Source: Promethearchaeota archaeon (GTDB lineage: Archaea; Asgardarchaeota; Lokiarchaeia; Sigynarchaeales; SOKP01). From it: a stretch of 64,000 bases of DNA. The position numbers and the translations under genes are program-made. The stretch lies in the NCBI GenBank assembly GCA_016839635.1, contig JAEOTV010000287.1, positions 1 to 64,000 on the forward strand, read 5' to 3'. Below the pieces are notes generated by a model, which worked only from the letters and a program-made list of their open reading frames with translations, was not told the origin of the DNA and made no database searches. Numbering within the stretch: position 1 is the stretch's first letter; the number at the start of each line of letters is the position of its first letter. This document shows, one piece after another, positions 33,836 through 43,422 of this stretch.

Positions 33836-34029
33836 AATTACTATTAATATTTTTAGTTTCATTATATATATTACAGCGATATCTTACTTAGTTATTAGTG
33901 AAATAACGGAATTTCTATTTTATAAATAAAATTATAAATTTGTATTTATAGTAATAATATATAATAGCTTGAACATTCTAGAAAAAGATTCAATATATAT
34001 TTTTTTGAAAGGTAAAGTGGGAACAAGTA

Positions 34030-35646
34030 ATGGCCGAAGAATATGATTATCTATTTAAATCTATTGTAGTAGGAGATGGTGGGGTAGGGAAAACTGCTTT
34101 AACCCTCAGGTTTAGTAAGGGCTTCTTCACCGAAGATTATAAAATGACAATTGGTGTAGATTTTCATGTAAAAACAATTGCCATTGACGCTGTTGAAGGA
34201 CCTATACGAGCAAAACTCCAGATATGGGACACAGGGGGTCAAGAGCGTTTTAGTTCGATTAGACCGATGTATTATAGAGGATCTTTAGGTGCATTACTAA
34301 TCTTTGATCTTACAAATTTTGCTAGCTTTGCACATTTACCACAATGGATCGAAGAAGTAAGAGCAAATGTGAAAACCGAAATTCCTTTATTACTTGTGGG
34401 TAATAAGAGCGATTTAGTTGAACAAAGAGCTGTCTCTTTAGAAGAAATTAATACTTTTACAAATGATTTTAATTTGTATTATATGGAAACTTCAGCAAAG
34501 ACGGGCGAAGGAGTTGGTGATTGTTTTTATATTTTAGCATGTCTTATGATTGGTTCAGGAGTTCCTGATCAATTGATCGCCAAAGGGATTGTTTACAGTC
34601 CAGGTCAGGTTCCAATTACTCCTATAGGAACATCTCCAACCCCTATGCAACAATTGGAACCAGAATTTGATTTTGCTGCTCCCCCAGTTCCAGAACCTGC
34701 TTCCCCTCAAATAAATGAACCTATATTATCATTGGAACCCGAACCAGAATATGAATATGGAGCACCACCAGTACCTGAACCAGTACTTGAACCCGAATTT
34801 GAACCAGAAATTCCTTTACCTGAATCTCAAATCACTGAAAGCACAGGTCAACCTGTTGAATTTGAATTTAAAACTCCAGATGAGATAATATCTGCAACAG
34901 TTCCAGAAGAACCACAAACTACACCATTTCAACCAGTAAATTTTACGAGCAGAGAAGAATCATACAAACCGAAAGCAATCCCATTTACAGATAGTATCCC
35001 GGTTCCAGCTCCAGCACCTGAAGGATTTCAATCTCAACCAGTAACACAGCCTATTGAAAGTACACCTTCAAATACTAATACTTTCTTTCCAGCTCAGCAT
35101 GCACCTGAGTCTAAGTCAGATTCTCTGATGGATTATTTACCTGAACCAATGTACTCAAAGAAGGATAAAAAGAAAGCAGAAAAACGAAAAAAGAAAGACG
35201 AAAAAGAGAATAAACTCAGAGAAGAAAAAGAACGGCAAGAGAAATTATTGGAAGAAATGAAGAAAACCAAGAAAGAGAAAAAAGAAAAACCTAAAAAAGA
35301 AAAGAAACAAAAAATTGAACCAGTACAAGCTAAAGCTACTCCAACATCAGAAGTGACTACAACACCCTCACTTTTCCAAACATTATCTCAAAAAACTGAG
35401 AATGAAAAAGCTTCAGTAGCAGCCTTTATGCCATTTTCGGCAAAGCAACAACCTGAAACTCAAGAAATTAGTAAACTGCGGATCATTCCAAATGTTTCAA
35501 ATCTAGAAAGTACCCCTACACAGCCAGAACCAGCTCAAGTAAAAAAAACAAAGAGGTCTGGAAAAGAAATTATTATTTGTAAACAATGTGGTGCGATATT
35601 ATCAAGCGATTATCAATTTTGTAATAAATGTGGATCACAACTTTAA
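34030..35646 (+). CDS. Rab-like small GTPase with long disordered region and C-terminal zinc ribbon
   Basis: A 538-residue multi-part protein. Residues 10-175 are a GTPase with very Rab-like motifs: GDGGVGKTA (15-23), IGVDF (41-45), KLQIWDTGGQERF (62-74), IRPMYYRGS (77-85), NKSD (125-128) and TSAKTGE (154-160). These correspond to RabF1-RabF4 segments. Residues 200-365 are rich in proline and glutamate. Residues 374-425 are a lysine/glutamate-rich, probably helical stretch. A zinc ribbon ends the protein (C517-x2-C520-x10-C531-x2-C534). It has no lipidation cysteine, so the ribbon may replace lipid targeting; that is inference. A convergent gene 52 bases away also encodes zinc ribbons. Confidence 0.9.
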   Translation: MAEEYDYLFKSIVVGDGGVGKTALTLRFSKGFFTEDYKMTIGVDFHVKTIAIDAVEGPIRAKLQIWDTGGQERFSSIRPMYYRGSLGALLIFDLTNFASFAHLPQWIEEVRANVKTEIPLLLVGNKSDLVEQRAVSLEEINTFTNDFNLYYMETSAKTGEGVGDCFYILACLMIGSGVPDQLIAKGIVYSPGQVPITPIGTSPTPMQQLEPEFDFAAPPVPEPASPQINEPILSLEPEPEYEYGAPPVPEPVLEPEFEPEIPLPESQITESTGQPVEFEFKTPDEIISATVPEEPQTTPFQPVNFTSREESYKPKAIPFTDSIPVPAPAPEGFQSQPVTQPIESTPSNTNTFFPAQHAPESKSDSLMDYLPEPMYSKKDKKKAEKRKKKDEKENKLREEKERQEKLLEEMKKTKKEKKEKPKKEKKQKIEPVQAKATPTSEVTTTPSLFQTLSQKTENEKASVAAFMPFSAKQQPETQEISKLRIIPNVSNLESTPTQPEPAQVKKTKRSGKEIIICKQCGAILSSDYQFCNKCGSQL

Positions 35647-35698
35647 AAAGTATACACTTAGATTGTCAAGATCTTAATCTTTTTATTTTAAAAATAGT

Positions 35699-36472
35699 TC
35701 AGAGTGATTTGCCGCAAATTGGACATATGCTCCACATTTTTTTAATTTTGGAATTACAGTGTACACATATTTTTAATTCAGGATCAATTTCAGTTTGAGG
35801 TTTTCCAAATATGGTTGCATCCTCTACAATATATTCTTGAGAAACACTGTTTTCTGGACCTCTAATCTCTTCTTGAGGAATAATTGTGGACCTTTCAAGC
35901 ATTTCTTTTGTAACATGTGATTTTTGTGGTGGAGCCTCTGTTGGAGGTTTCTGGTATCTTTGAGGCTGTTCGATGGATTGATCAATACTTTTCTTAATCG
36001 CTTCGCTTTCTTGGGGTGATGCTTCAGGTTCGGTTTCTCCAATTGGTACTCCAACCTTATAAAAAAAGTATTTTCCATCATTATTTTCTATAATTTTCTC
36101 TCCATCCTCTAAATAAACTTCTACATAATAAATAATAACTGAACCAATAGGAACTTCTGCTATTTCCGCTATGTAATAATCCATTTTTGGGTCCATTTCC
36201 ATTTGGTACCAGGATTTTCCTTGATCTGCACTAAAAATTAGATTTACCATTAAAATGGATTTATTAAAAGTTTCTTCAGTAATTTTTACTACAATTTTTA
36301 TTGTTTTTTTATGAGTCTCTTTAGGAGCAGAAATTACCTCTGTATTATCCCAAGATGAACCACATTTAGGGCAATTAGTAAACCAATTAGGATATTCAAA
36401 ACTACACTTATCACATTTCTTTGTAAAATACCGAGTTGTTTTTATTCCGAGTTTCTTTTTTTCTTTGCCCAT
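35699..36472 (-). CDS. Double zinc-ribbon protein with central Ig-like domain
   Basis: A 257-residue protein bounded by two zinc ribbons: C20-x2-C23-x10-C34-x2-C37 and C236-x2-C239-x10-C250-x2-C253. Residues 48-145 look like an immunoglobulin-like beta-sandwich (TIKIVVKITEETFNKSI, AEIAEVPIGSVIIYYVEVYL, NNDGKYFFYKVG). Residues 145-230 are an acidic, proline- and glutamine-rich linker. The ribbon form is the same as in the convergent Rab-like GTPase, so both may share a partner or bind each other. No family is recognised. Confidence 0.6.
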   Translation of the reverse strand: MGKEKKKLGIKTTRYFTKKCDKCSFEYPNWFTNCPKCGSSWDNTEVISAPKETHKKTIKIVVKITEETFNKSILMVNLIFSADQGKSWYQMEMDPKMDYYIAEIAEVPIGSVIIYYVEVYLEDGEKIIENNDGKYFFYKVGVPIGETEPEASPQESEAIKKSIDQSIEQPQRYQKPPTEAPPQKSHVTKEMLERSTIIPQEEIRGPENSVSQEYIVEDATIFGKPQTEIDPELKICVHCNSKIKKMWSICPICGKSL

Positions 36473-36761
36473 GTTTTTAATTCCAAGTTTTTGAAATTAA
36501 ACTGCTAATTAAACCTTCTATTAAATAAATAATAACTAGTCCTAAATATATTTTTTTTCTAACTTTCCTATAAAAATATATTATTTTACTAAGAAATCTA
36601 ATTAGAATCACAATAGTAAGAAGTGAAATTAAAGAATTTTAGATTTGATATAAGGTGTAATAATCTTATATTCAACTCAATAATCAGATCCGTTAAGGGT
36701 GTGATGGATTTTAAGGAAATAGCTAAAAAATATAACTTTAATTAGTAATTAATTTTCTTTA

Positions 36762-37940
36762 CTATGGAATATTTAATTTTCTTATAATTTTTTCTAATTC
36801 TTCTGTGAAATTTTGTAAATGGGCTTTTTGAACATGTGGCATAATTACTACTCTAATTAAATTGAACTCTTTAAATGTACCTATCATCCAATTTCTTTTT
36901 CGTAATTCTTCATCAATCTGGCAAATGCTTTCCCCATTTTCAGTTGTAATTCCAACAACATTCATTACTGGAGTAGTTGCTAATTTTACACCTTTAATTT
37001 CATTAATTCTTTTAGTTAAATACTTTGTATTTTCCATACATGTTTTTACAATATTTGTAAAACCCTTTATACCTAAAGATTTCAAGATTACCCAAAATGC
37101 AATTACTGTCCCTCCAGATCTAGTTCCGACTATATGAAAGTGCTTAAAATTTCCACCCGCTAAATATGGAATTTCATAGCCAAATTTTTGTAAAATCGAG
37201 GAATCTCTCAGAAAATATCCTCCAGTGGGTATGATCCCCAAACCCATTTTATGAGGATCCGCTGTTATCGAATCAACAGACTCTACAGAAAAATCCCAAG
37301 AAGGAAGATTATATTCTAATTCTTTTAAAAAAGGTAAAATAAAACCTCCAAACGCAGCATCGATATGAAAGAAAATATCTTTATCCTCTACTAATCTACC
37401 AATATCCTTTATTGGATCGATCAAACCTAATGATGTTGTACCTGCAATACCTACGACTCCACAAGTATTTTTATTGATAAGAGATTCAAAGTGATTTAGG
37501 TTTAAATTAAAATTATTGTGTAATTTTGCTTTTCTAAGTTTAATCCCTAGTAAATCAGCAGCTTTATCAAAAGAAATATGAGCAGAAAGAGGTACAACAA
37601 CTTCAGGATTAGTGATATCAGGCCTTAAATCTTTAGCAATCCTCATAGCTATCAAATTTGCTTCCGAACCCCCCGTAGTGAAAGTTCCAATTATATTTTT
37701 TCCGTGAAAAAGCTCACCAATTTCTGCAACCAATTCTTCCTCCAATGTTGCAGTTCCTAAAAACAAACCTGGGTCTCCTAGATTTTTAGAGACATATTTC
37801 ATATACACCTCAACACCAAAGTCAAAAGGTTCTGTACACATAGATCCTAATATTGAACCTGACTTATATGAATAATCTAACTTTAATTTATCATCGAGAA
37901 TTCTAAGAATTTCCTGTTTTTCTAATCCTTCTCTTAACAT
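36762..37940 (-). CDS. mfnA: Group II PLP-dependent decarboxylase, MfnA-like
   Basis: A 392-residue decarboxylase of the archaeal MfnA type. It has TGGSEANLIAMRIA, HIDAAFGGFILPF and TADPHKMGLG, where the lysine is the PLP-binding residue. Characterised archaeal members decarboxylate tyrosine (methanofuran synthesis) or aspartate to beta-alanine (CoA synthesis). The presence of PanB and IlvE within 6 kb favours aspartate and pantothenate synthesis in this organism, but sequence alone cannot separate the two. It is transcribed alone on the minus strand. Confidence 0.82.
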   Translation of the reverse strand: MLREGLEKQEILRILDDKLKLDYSYKSGSILGSMCTEPFDFGVEVYMKYVSKNLGDPGLFLGTATLEEELVAEIGELFHGKNIIGTFTTGGSEANLIAMRIAKDLRPDITNPEVVVPLSAHISFDKAADLLGIKLRKAKLHNNFNLNLNHFESLINKNTCGVVGIAGTTSLGLIDPIKDIGRLVEDKDIFFHIDAAFGGFILPFLKELEYNLPSWDFSVESVDSITADPHKMGLGIIPTGGYFLRDSSILQKFGYEIPYLAGGNFKHFHIVGTRSGGTVIAFWVILKSLGIKGFTNIVKTCMENTKYLTKRINEIKGVKLATTPVMNVVGITTENGESICQIDEELRKRNWMIGTFKEFNLIRVVIMPHVQKAHLQNFTEELEKIIRKLNIP

Positions 37941-38053
37941 TATTATTTATGTAAATTAGTTTTACTTTCTAAATTCTTCATAAAATAGAAATCTTGAAGC
38001 AATTAAAATTTTACAAATTAAAGATAAAATTATGGGAATATTATATGAACAAT

Positions 38054-38371
38054 TTAAGAAAACCGACTAGAATCCCTAATGGAATATTTCTTAATTATTT
38101 TACTAAATTCTTTCCCCAAATCAATTTTATAATGATTTGCAATACAGGTTATGGAAAAAAGAAGATCGGCTAGCTCTTCCCCTAAATTAGAAACTGCAAT
38201 CTTTGATTTTTTAGGTTTATATCCTTCAATTGAATTCACTTCTTTTGCAACTTCTCCTAATTCTTCCATTACAGCACAAATCATTGATAATGGAGGCCAA
38301 TATCCACCATGTTCACAGATCCAATTATCAACTACTTCTTGGACTTCATCAAGAGCATCTTTTAGTACCAT
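38054..38371 (-). CDS. MazG-like nucleotide pyrophosphohydrolase
   Basis: A 105-residue single-domain MazG-type enzyme, which hydrolyses nucleoside triphosphates to monophosphate and pyrophosphate. The metal site is visible as MEELGEVAKEVNS (ExxE) and LGEELADLLFSITCIANH (ExxD). The length fits the short archaeal form. It starts at ATG 38371. It would help clear damaged or excess nucleotides, a plausible companion to the nearby NrdD gene, though they are not an operon. Confidence 0.82.
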   Translation of the reverse strand: MVLKDALDEVQEVVDNWICEHGGYWPPLSMICAVMEELGEVAKEVNSIEGYKPKKSKIAVSNLGEELADLLFSITCIANHYKIDLGKEFSKIIKKYSIRDSSRFS

Positions 38372-38530
38372 ATATATACTATTGTGTTTCTCTATTTATA
38401 AAATAGAAAGAGAAAAATTAATTAAAAAGTATACTCTCCTTTTCTTGGTTACCATATTGCCCTTTTTCCGAGATTAAATCCACCAATTAAACTGTGATAT
38501 CTTGTCATTCTTGAATATATTTTAATTTCT

Positions 38531-39367
38531 TCAGATTTCAGAATTAGCTTCTTCAGATTTTGCATTCAGCATTTTAAAAATTACCCACTTCTTATTGGGG
38601 AAATCAAACAACCAGTTTGCTTTACTTAGGGAGCTATAACCCAATATTAAATCCATAGGAACTTCGGTTGTGGAATTTAAATGAGATAAATCGACACCGG
38701 CAACTTTGTGGGGTGGAAACTCATTGTTAGCAATAATGGTTCGCCCCATAATGAACATAGGCGTTTCCTTTTTAACTCCTGTAGAATCCGTACCAACGGA
38801 TTGTCCAATTTCTTTGAAATACGAGGAATGCTTTTTTATAAAGTTCATGTCCACAATCGTGATTCCTGCACCGGTGTCCCAAACCGCTGTAGCTTGTGTT
38901 TTTCCTAAATGAATATTAACGTAAGGATGAAATTTTTTGCCAACAAATAAATCTCGTAAAGTATTTTTGATTTCAATTTCTTCTAGCTTTTTAACCAAAA
39001 CTCTATTTTCGTCAAAAAGAAAATGAAAACAGTAATCTTTAAGAAGATCCATCCCAATTAAATTTCGTCTGTTGAGAGAATTTTCTGGCAAGCGAACTAA
39101 TGAAAATTTTTTTTTAAAGATCGGACCAAGTTCAATATAGGGTACAGTAATCAAATCATCATTACTTTCTGCAAATACTCCAGACGAGTCGCTCTTTTGA
39201 ATTGAATCAAAGGTTGCAGTATAATCATCAAATTGAACACAAGTTCTTGCTGAACCAGTGTCAAGAATAAAGCGATACTTTTTCCTACCAATTGTTCCAT
39301 CAACATACATTTCGGCAGCTTCGGGATCATCTTCATCAGGCTTTATAATTAAATTGAAACCACTCAT
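38531..39367 (-). CDS. Two-lobed retropepsin-like aspartic protease
   Basis: A 278-residue protein with two aspartic protease half-sites in one chain. Lobe 1 has FILDTGSA (D36) and the family's LIGMDLL (103-109). Lobe 2 has VWDTGAGI (D164) and LILGYSSLSK. Each lobe is about 120 residues, as in retroviral-type proteases, which normally dimerise. Here two related lobes are joined by a linker, so the chain could form a pepsin-like site alone. There is no signal peptide, so it acts in the cytosol. The ATG start follows a GAGG site. It is transcribed alone. Confidence 0.72.
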   Translation of the reverse strand: MSGFNLIIKPDEDDPEAAEMYVDGTIGRKKYRFILDTGSARTCVQFDDYTATFDSIQKSDSSGVFAESNDDLITVPYIELGPIFKKKFSLVRLPENSLNRRNLIGMDLLKDYCFHFLFDENRVLVKKLEEIEIKNTLRDLFVGKKFHPYVNIHLGKTQATAVWDTGAGITIVDMNFIKKHSSYFKEIGQSVGTDSTGVKKETPMFIMGRTIIANNEFPPHKVAGVDLSHLNSTTEVPMDLILGYSSLSKANWLFDFPNKKWVIFKMLNAKSEEANSEI

Positions 39368-39525
39368 CTTGCCTCGTTACAATGTGTCGAAAATAATAAT
39401 TGAAATTAGTAATTTTGGTTCTATTTATCAATAAATCTCTTTTCCATATAAAAATGTTTATTGTAGGAATAAATTAGTTTATGTAAATTCACTTTATTCT
39501 TAAAAATTACTCTAGGGTACTCAAA

Positions 39526-41661
39526 CTAGCTAAATAATATTTCTCGTCTACGAGCTTCCCATTCTGCTCGTTTTCCTGAATTATATCTATTCACCTCACT
39601 ATAATATCCTGTAACTCTCGAATATACTTTAACGTCTCCAGAACTGCACTGGGGGCAAATAAATTGAGAACCTCGAAACATTTTCCGGCAAGAAGGGCAA
39701 TAAATAAAATCTGTTGTATATGCAAAATAAGCAGTATTAGTATTAAGGCAAATCTTTTTTGTAAGATCCCATAAACCATTGATATCTGGTTTTTGTTCAC
39801 CTAACCAAATGTGAGTTATGACACCACCATTAACAATAGGATGAAAATCACCTTGCTTCGTAATTCGTTCTGATAAAGGGATATTAGCATCATACCTGAT
39901 ATGATCTGAATTTGTGTAATATGCTGATTTTCCATTTGATTGGACTATTGCTTTTTTTGGAAAATGCTTTAAATCCAATCTAGCAAGACGATTACTTGTC
40001 GATTCTGCTGGTTGTTCCCAAAGAGAATAGTATTTATGATCTCTTTCTGTCATAGAATTACATTTTGCTACCATATAGTTCAATATTTTTTTTCCGAACT
40101 CATAAGCACTATTATCTTCATGTAATTCATATCCAGTTAAACTTTTTACGGCTTCATTCAAACCTGTAAATCCTATTGAGAGATTTTGATCTTTTATATT
40201 AAAAATCGGTTTACCATTTATCTTACCACTACATAGGGGTAAATGTCCAGTCTTTAGTCTCTTTTCCATTAAACTCCACTTTTTTCGGAGAATTCTTGCA
40301 GAAAGTTCCATTTTATCATCTAATATTGTGAAATAATCATCTTTATTTTTAGATAAATAAGCATACCGAGGAAGATTTAGACTAATACTTTGCAATGAGC
40401 CAATAGTAACATAATTTTCCCATACATTTGCATTCTTTCTCTTTTCAGGATCAAGAATACATTGCTCAATGATTTGATTTCCACTCAAAAATTTCCTGCA
40501 ACATTGACTATGAATTTCATCTGGCATCCAATCTGGACACATATTAAGGAAGTAGGGGGTCCCCATTTTTGCTACTTCTTCCATTATTTTTAAGTAAGAT
40601 GGTTCAAATTCTCGCAACCATTCTTTTTTAATTTTTATCTCATGTTTTGGAAATGCAAAAAGCTTTCCATTATGATCACCTTGAATGTATACATCGGTTA
40701 ATGCATCAAAGAGTTTAAGACATTCATCTTTATAATCTCCATATTTACCTACTATTTTTCCATGAGGACCAACAGCAGGGATATTTATCAAACCATCTGG
40801 TATGGTAGGAGTACAAGAAATTGAAGTAAATGGTACTTGTCCTCCTCTTGCTGCAAATATTTGATTAGTTTCGAAAATTAAGCATTGCATCGATTGTTCA
40901 ATCTCTCTAACAGTTAGATTACGAGCATAAGGTGCTAAAAAAGTAGTTATATAATCATATCCTTGACCTCCACTGAATTCACCTTGTATTATTCCTAGCC
41001 ACTTAGCAAGATGAGTTACTGCCACTCGTAAACTTCCTGCTGGACCAGATTTACTGCAATGTGCCCAACTCTCTACTGGAGGTAACCCATGTTCAAGAAC
41101 CATACGGGGATCCCATTCTTGACAGAATGGCCTTAGATCGAAATATCTCAACATATGTACATGAATATCTCCATATAAATGAGCATGAGCTTCTTCAGAA
41201 TCCAAAATCCTTAATAAAGCATATTCATCTGATATTCTATTTGCTGCCCAATGATGGATACTTTCAGGATTCATATCTTGATTTGCATTCTCATCTACTC
41301 CATATTCTAAAATAGCCTCATAATCCATTAATGGCATACCTATTCTTGTATATAATTTACGTTCATCTTCAAAATGTTGTTCTGATAATATTGAACAAAC
41401 TATCTCTCTAATATGAGGTCCAGATAAAAAGCGAATTCCAGAAGATATAATTCTTCTTACTACTAATTCTGTAATCTTATCAGCCGATTTTTGATCCAAA
41501 CCTGTTTCATTTATAAGGCTTTGTTCAATTTTTACTGGATCGAATGATACTACATCACCCTCAGTTCGAAAAACTTGCGGTAATAATTTTGTCAAATATT
41601 TACGACTTATTTTTTCATTCTTTCTTTCTTTTAATGCTTCTGAATCTGATACTAAAACCAA
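39526..41661 (-). CDS. nrdD: Anaerobic ribonucleoside-triphosphate reductase, class III
   Basis: A 711-residue class III ribonucleotide reductase, which makes deoxyribonucleotides without oxygen through a glycyl radical. An ATP-cone lies at residues 30-120. Core blocks include GQVPFTSISCTPT and CPDWMPDEIHSQCCRKFLSG. The C-terminal zinc site (CPSC, CPQC) and RVTGYYSEVN, with the radical glycine at about 685, are both present. The activase NrdG is not in the window. The first codon is TTG at 41661. The gene shows that the organism makes DNA precursors anaerobically. Confidence 0.93.
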   Translation of the reverse strand: MVLVSDSEALKERKNEKISRKYLTKLLPQVFRTEGDVVSFDPVKIEQSLINETGLDQKSADKITELVVRRIISSGIRFLSGPHIREIVCSILSEQHFEDERKLYTRIGMPLMDYEAILEYGVDENANQDMNPESIHHWAANRISDEYALLRILDSEEAHAHLYGDIHVHMLRYFDLRPFCQEWDPRMVLEHGLPPVESWAHCSKSGPAGSLRVAVTHLAKWLGIIQGEFSGGQGYDYITTFLAPYARNLTVREIEQSMQCLIFETNQIFAARGGQVPFTSISCTPTIPDGLINIPAVGPHGKIVGKYGDYKDECLKLFDALTDVYIQGDHNGKLFAFPKHEIKIKKEWLREFEPSYLKIMEEVAKMGTPYFLNMCPDWMPDEIHSQCCRKFLSGNQIIEQCILDPEKRKNANVWENYVTIGSLQSISLNLPRYAYLSKNKDDYFTILDDKMELSARILRKKWSLMEKRLKTGHLPLCSGKINGKPIFNIKDQNLSIGFTGLNEAVKSLTGYELHEDNSAYEFGKKILNYMVAKCNSMTERDHKYYSLWEQPAESTSNRLARLDLKHFPKKAIVQSNGKSAYYTNSDHIRYDANIPLSERITKQGDFHPIVNGGVITHIWLGEQKPDINGLWDLTKKICLNTNTAYFAYTTDFIYCPSCRKMFRGSQFICPQCSSGDVKVYSRVTGYYSEVNRYNSGKRAEWEARRREILFS

Positions 41662-42078
41662 TGGATATCATTCCTCTTTTTAATTCTTATACGCTTGTTA
41701 ATTATATAGTGGAAAAATACACTATTTTTAATTTAAATATTTTGTCGGAAATATGAACTGAATTAAGAGAATTATTAACTGTTTATTATCGTTAATATTT
41801 TACCTCTTTTGATATAAAAATTTATTTGTTTCTCCAATTTAAACTTATTTTATTAACTCTTTATTTGATCGTTTAAAAATTGTCTATTAAAATTACGAAA
41901 AAATTCTTAATCCTTTGGAGTCATTCCAATTTCTAATTTATTAAACCTTAAATTACATTTAATACAAAATTATGTCGAAGAAATCGTAAAAGTATCAACA
42001 TTTTAGCTGTAAAAACTTTATAAGTATTAATCATAGTTATATTTAAACAAAAAATGATATTCAAAAACTTATTTCTAC
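41662..42078. other. Divergent promoter region of nrdD and cupin genes
   Basis: About 417 bases of AT-rich DNA between two divergent genes. It contains several TATA-like A/T runs but no convincing ORF, RNA gene or repeat. Confidence 0.45.
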
Positions 42079-42417
42079 ATGTTGATCATGTCTGATAGAA
42101 CCACAAATAAAGAAAATATTAACCCAATTAAAATTATTGAAGGAGTTTATCGGAAAACTTTAACTTATAATGATTCTGTTATGTTATGTCATTTTTTACT
42201 AGAAAAAGATGCAAAAATTCCACTACATAATCATAAGGAACACCAAATTGGTTATGTAATTAATGGTAAAATCCAGTTCTCAACAGAAACCGATAAGTTT
42301 ATAGCTATCACAGGAGATAGTTATGTTTTTAATTCTAATGAAAAACACGGGGCTTTAATACTTGAAAAATCAGAGGTTATTGAAGTTTTTCATCCTTCAA
42401 GAAGTGATTATAAATAA
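42079..42417 (+). CDS. Cupin-domain protein
   Basis: A 112-residue single-domain cupin. The first metal motif is PLHNHKEHQIGYVINGKIQF (residues 53-72, histidines and glutamate), and a second shorter motif lies near SNEKHGA. Cupins include dioxygenases, isomerases and sugar-binding regulators, and this one is too small to assign. It has an alternative ATG three codons downstream. It is divergent from nrdD. Confidence 0.75.
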   Translation: MLIMSDRTTNKENINPIKIIEGVYRKTLTYNDSVMLCHFLLEKDAKIPLHNHKEHQIGYVINGKIQFSTETDKFIAITGDSYVFNSNEKHGALILEKSEVIEVFHPSRSDYK

Positions 42418-42457
42418 TAATAATTTTTTTTCGTTTTTTGTAAAGGAAAGAGAAAGT

Positions 42458-42811
42458 TTACCATTGATATGCCGCAATAGTAAAGACAGCTAGTATACAA
42501 AATATAAATTCTGCTATTAACCAATCGAGGAAATATTCTTTTTTTTTATCTAGATTATTTTTAATCTTTGAGGCTAGGGCAAAACTGATTGCTGAGTTTG
42601 TACCAGTAAAAATTATAATAGTAAATTCTATAGCATCCAACTCTAAATTAATAATATCTAAAACGTTATCTAAGACTATCCAACCACCTAAAAATCCTAG
42701 AAGGCCCAATAAAAACAACCAGCCTGAAAACTGAATAATTTTTTTAAAATTTGTATCCAATGCTGAAATTGCTGACGAGCTTACTACTGGTTTTTTCTTA
42801 ATTTTTGACAT
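42458..42811 (-). CDS. Three-helix membrane protein, unknown
   Basis: A 117-residue protein with hydrophobic helices around residues 28-56, 60-84 and 95-117 and a basic, lysine-rich start. No family is recognised. It lies 79 bases downstream of the NAC gene on the same strand and could share its transcript. Confidence 0.55.
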   Translation of the reverse strand: MSKIKKKPVVSSSAISALDTNFKKIIQFSGWLFLLGLLGFLGGWIVLDNVLDIINLELDAIEFTIIIFTGTNSAISFALASKIKNNLDKKKEYFLDWLIAEFIFCILAVFTIAAYQW

Positions 42812-42890
42812 TTAAAATTAAAATGTATGCTTTTTGAATATTAAAAATTTTATAATTCTTAATCTTTATGATTTGAAATAATTTTTCAAA

Positions 42891-43370
42891 TTATGGTCTG
42901 TTTTTAAAATATAAAATAGCCTTGGCAATATCTCCATTAGATTCTTTTAAAATTGTCTCTGCTTCTTGTTTATCTACATTCGCTTGCGTAGCAACTAGCA
43001 TGATATCATTTTCTGTTATTGTTGGTTTCCCTTCAGATTCTCCTAATTGCTCAAATTCTTCATAATTTTCTCCACTTTCAATTATTAAGTCACCAGAAGA
43101 CACCTCTTCACTTTGTCCAATCACTTGATACATTTCTTGACCCGCTTGTTTCATCAGAAAGACTTCGGGTTGATCAATTATCAACGTCTTTTCTGGCCCC
43201 TCTATAATAACTCTTGTAGCATCAACTTGATCCATATCTATACCTTGCTGTGCCATTCTTCTTCGCATCTGTCTTGAACCAAATTGTTGCCCATCTCGTT
43301 TTACAGCGGGTTGGGGGCGTTTAGGTTTACTTTTTTCTTTATTTTGCATTTCTTTTGGTAATTTTACCAC
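42891..43370 (-). CDS. nac: Archaeal nascent polypeptide-associated complex protein
   Basis: A 159-residue archaeal NAC, the homodimeric counterpart of eukaryotic alpha-NAC, which binds ribosomes and newly made chains. It has a basic start (KRPQPAVKRDGQQFGSRQM), a NAC beta-barrel (TRVIIEGPEKTLIIDQPEV) and a C-terminal UBA domain (TENDIMLVATQANVDKQEAE, then DIAKAILYFKN). The start codon is GTG. It precedes the membrane protein and follows a PUA protein and PAN on the same strand. Confidence 0.92.
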   Translation of the reverse strand: MVKLPKEMQNKEKSKPKRPQPAVKRDGQQFGSRQMRRRMAQQGIDMDQVDATRVIIEGPEKTLIIDQPEVFLMKQAGQEMYQVIGQSEEVSSGDLIIESGENYEEFEQLGESEGKPTITENDIMLVATQANVDKQEAETILKESNGDIAKAILYFKNRP

Positions 43371-43422
43371 TTTTTCTCACTTTCTATGGGGTTATATCTT
43401 AATTTATATAATAATTCGAGAT

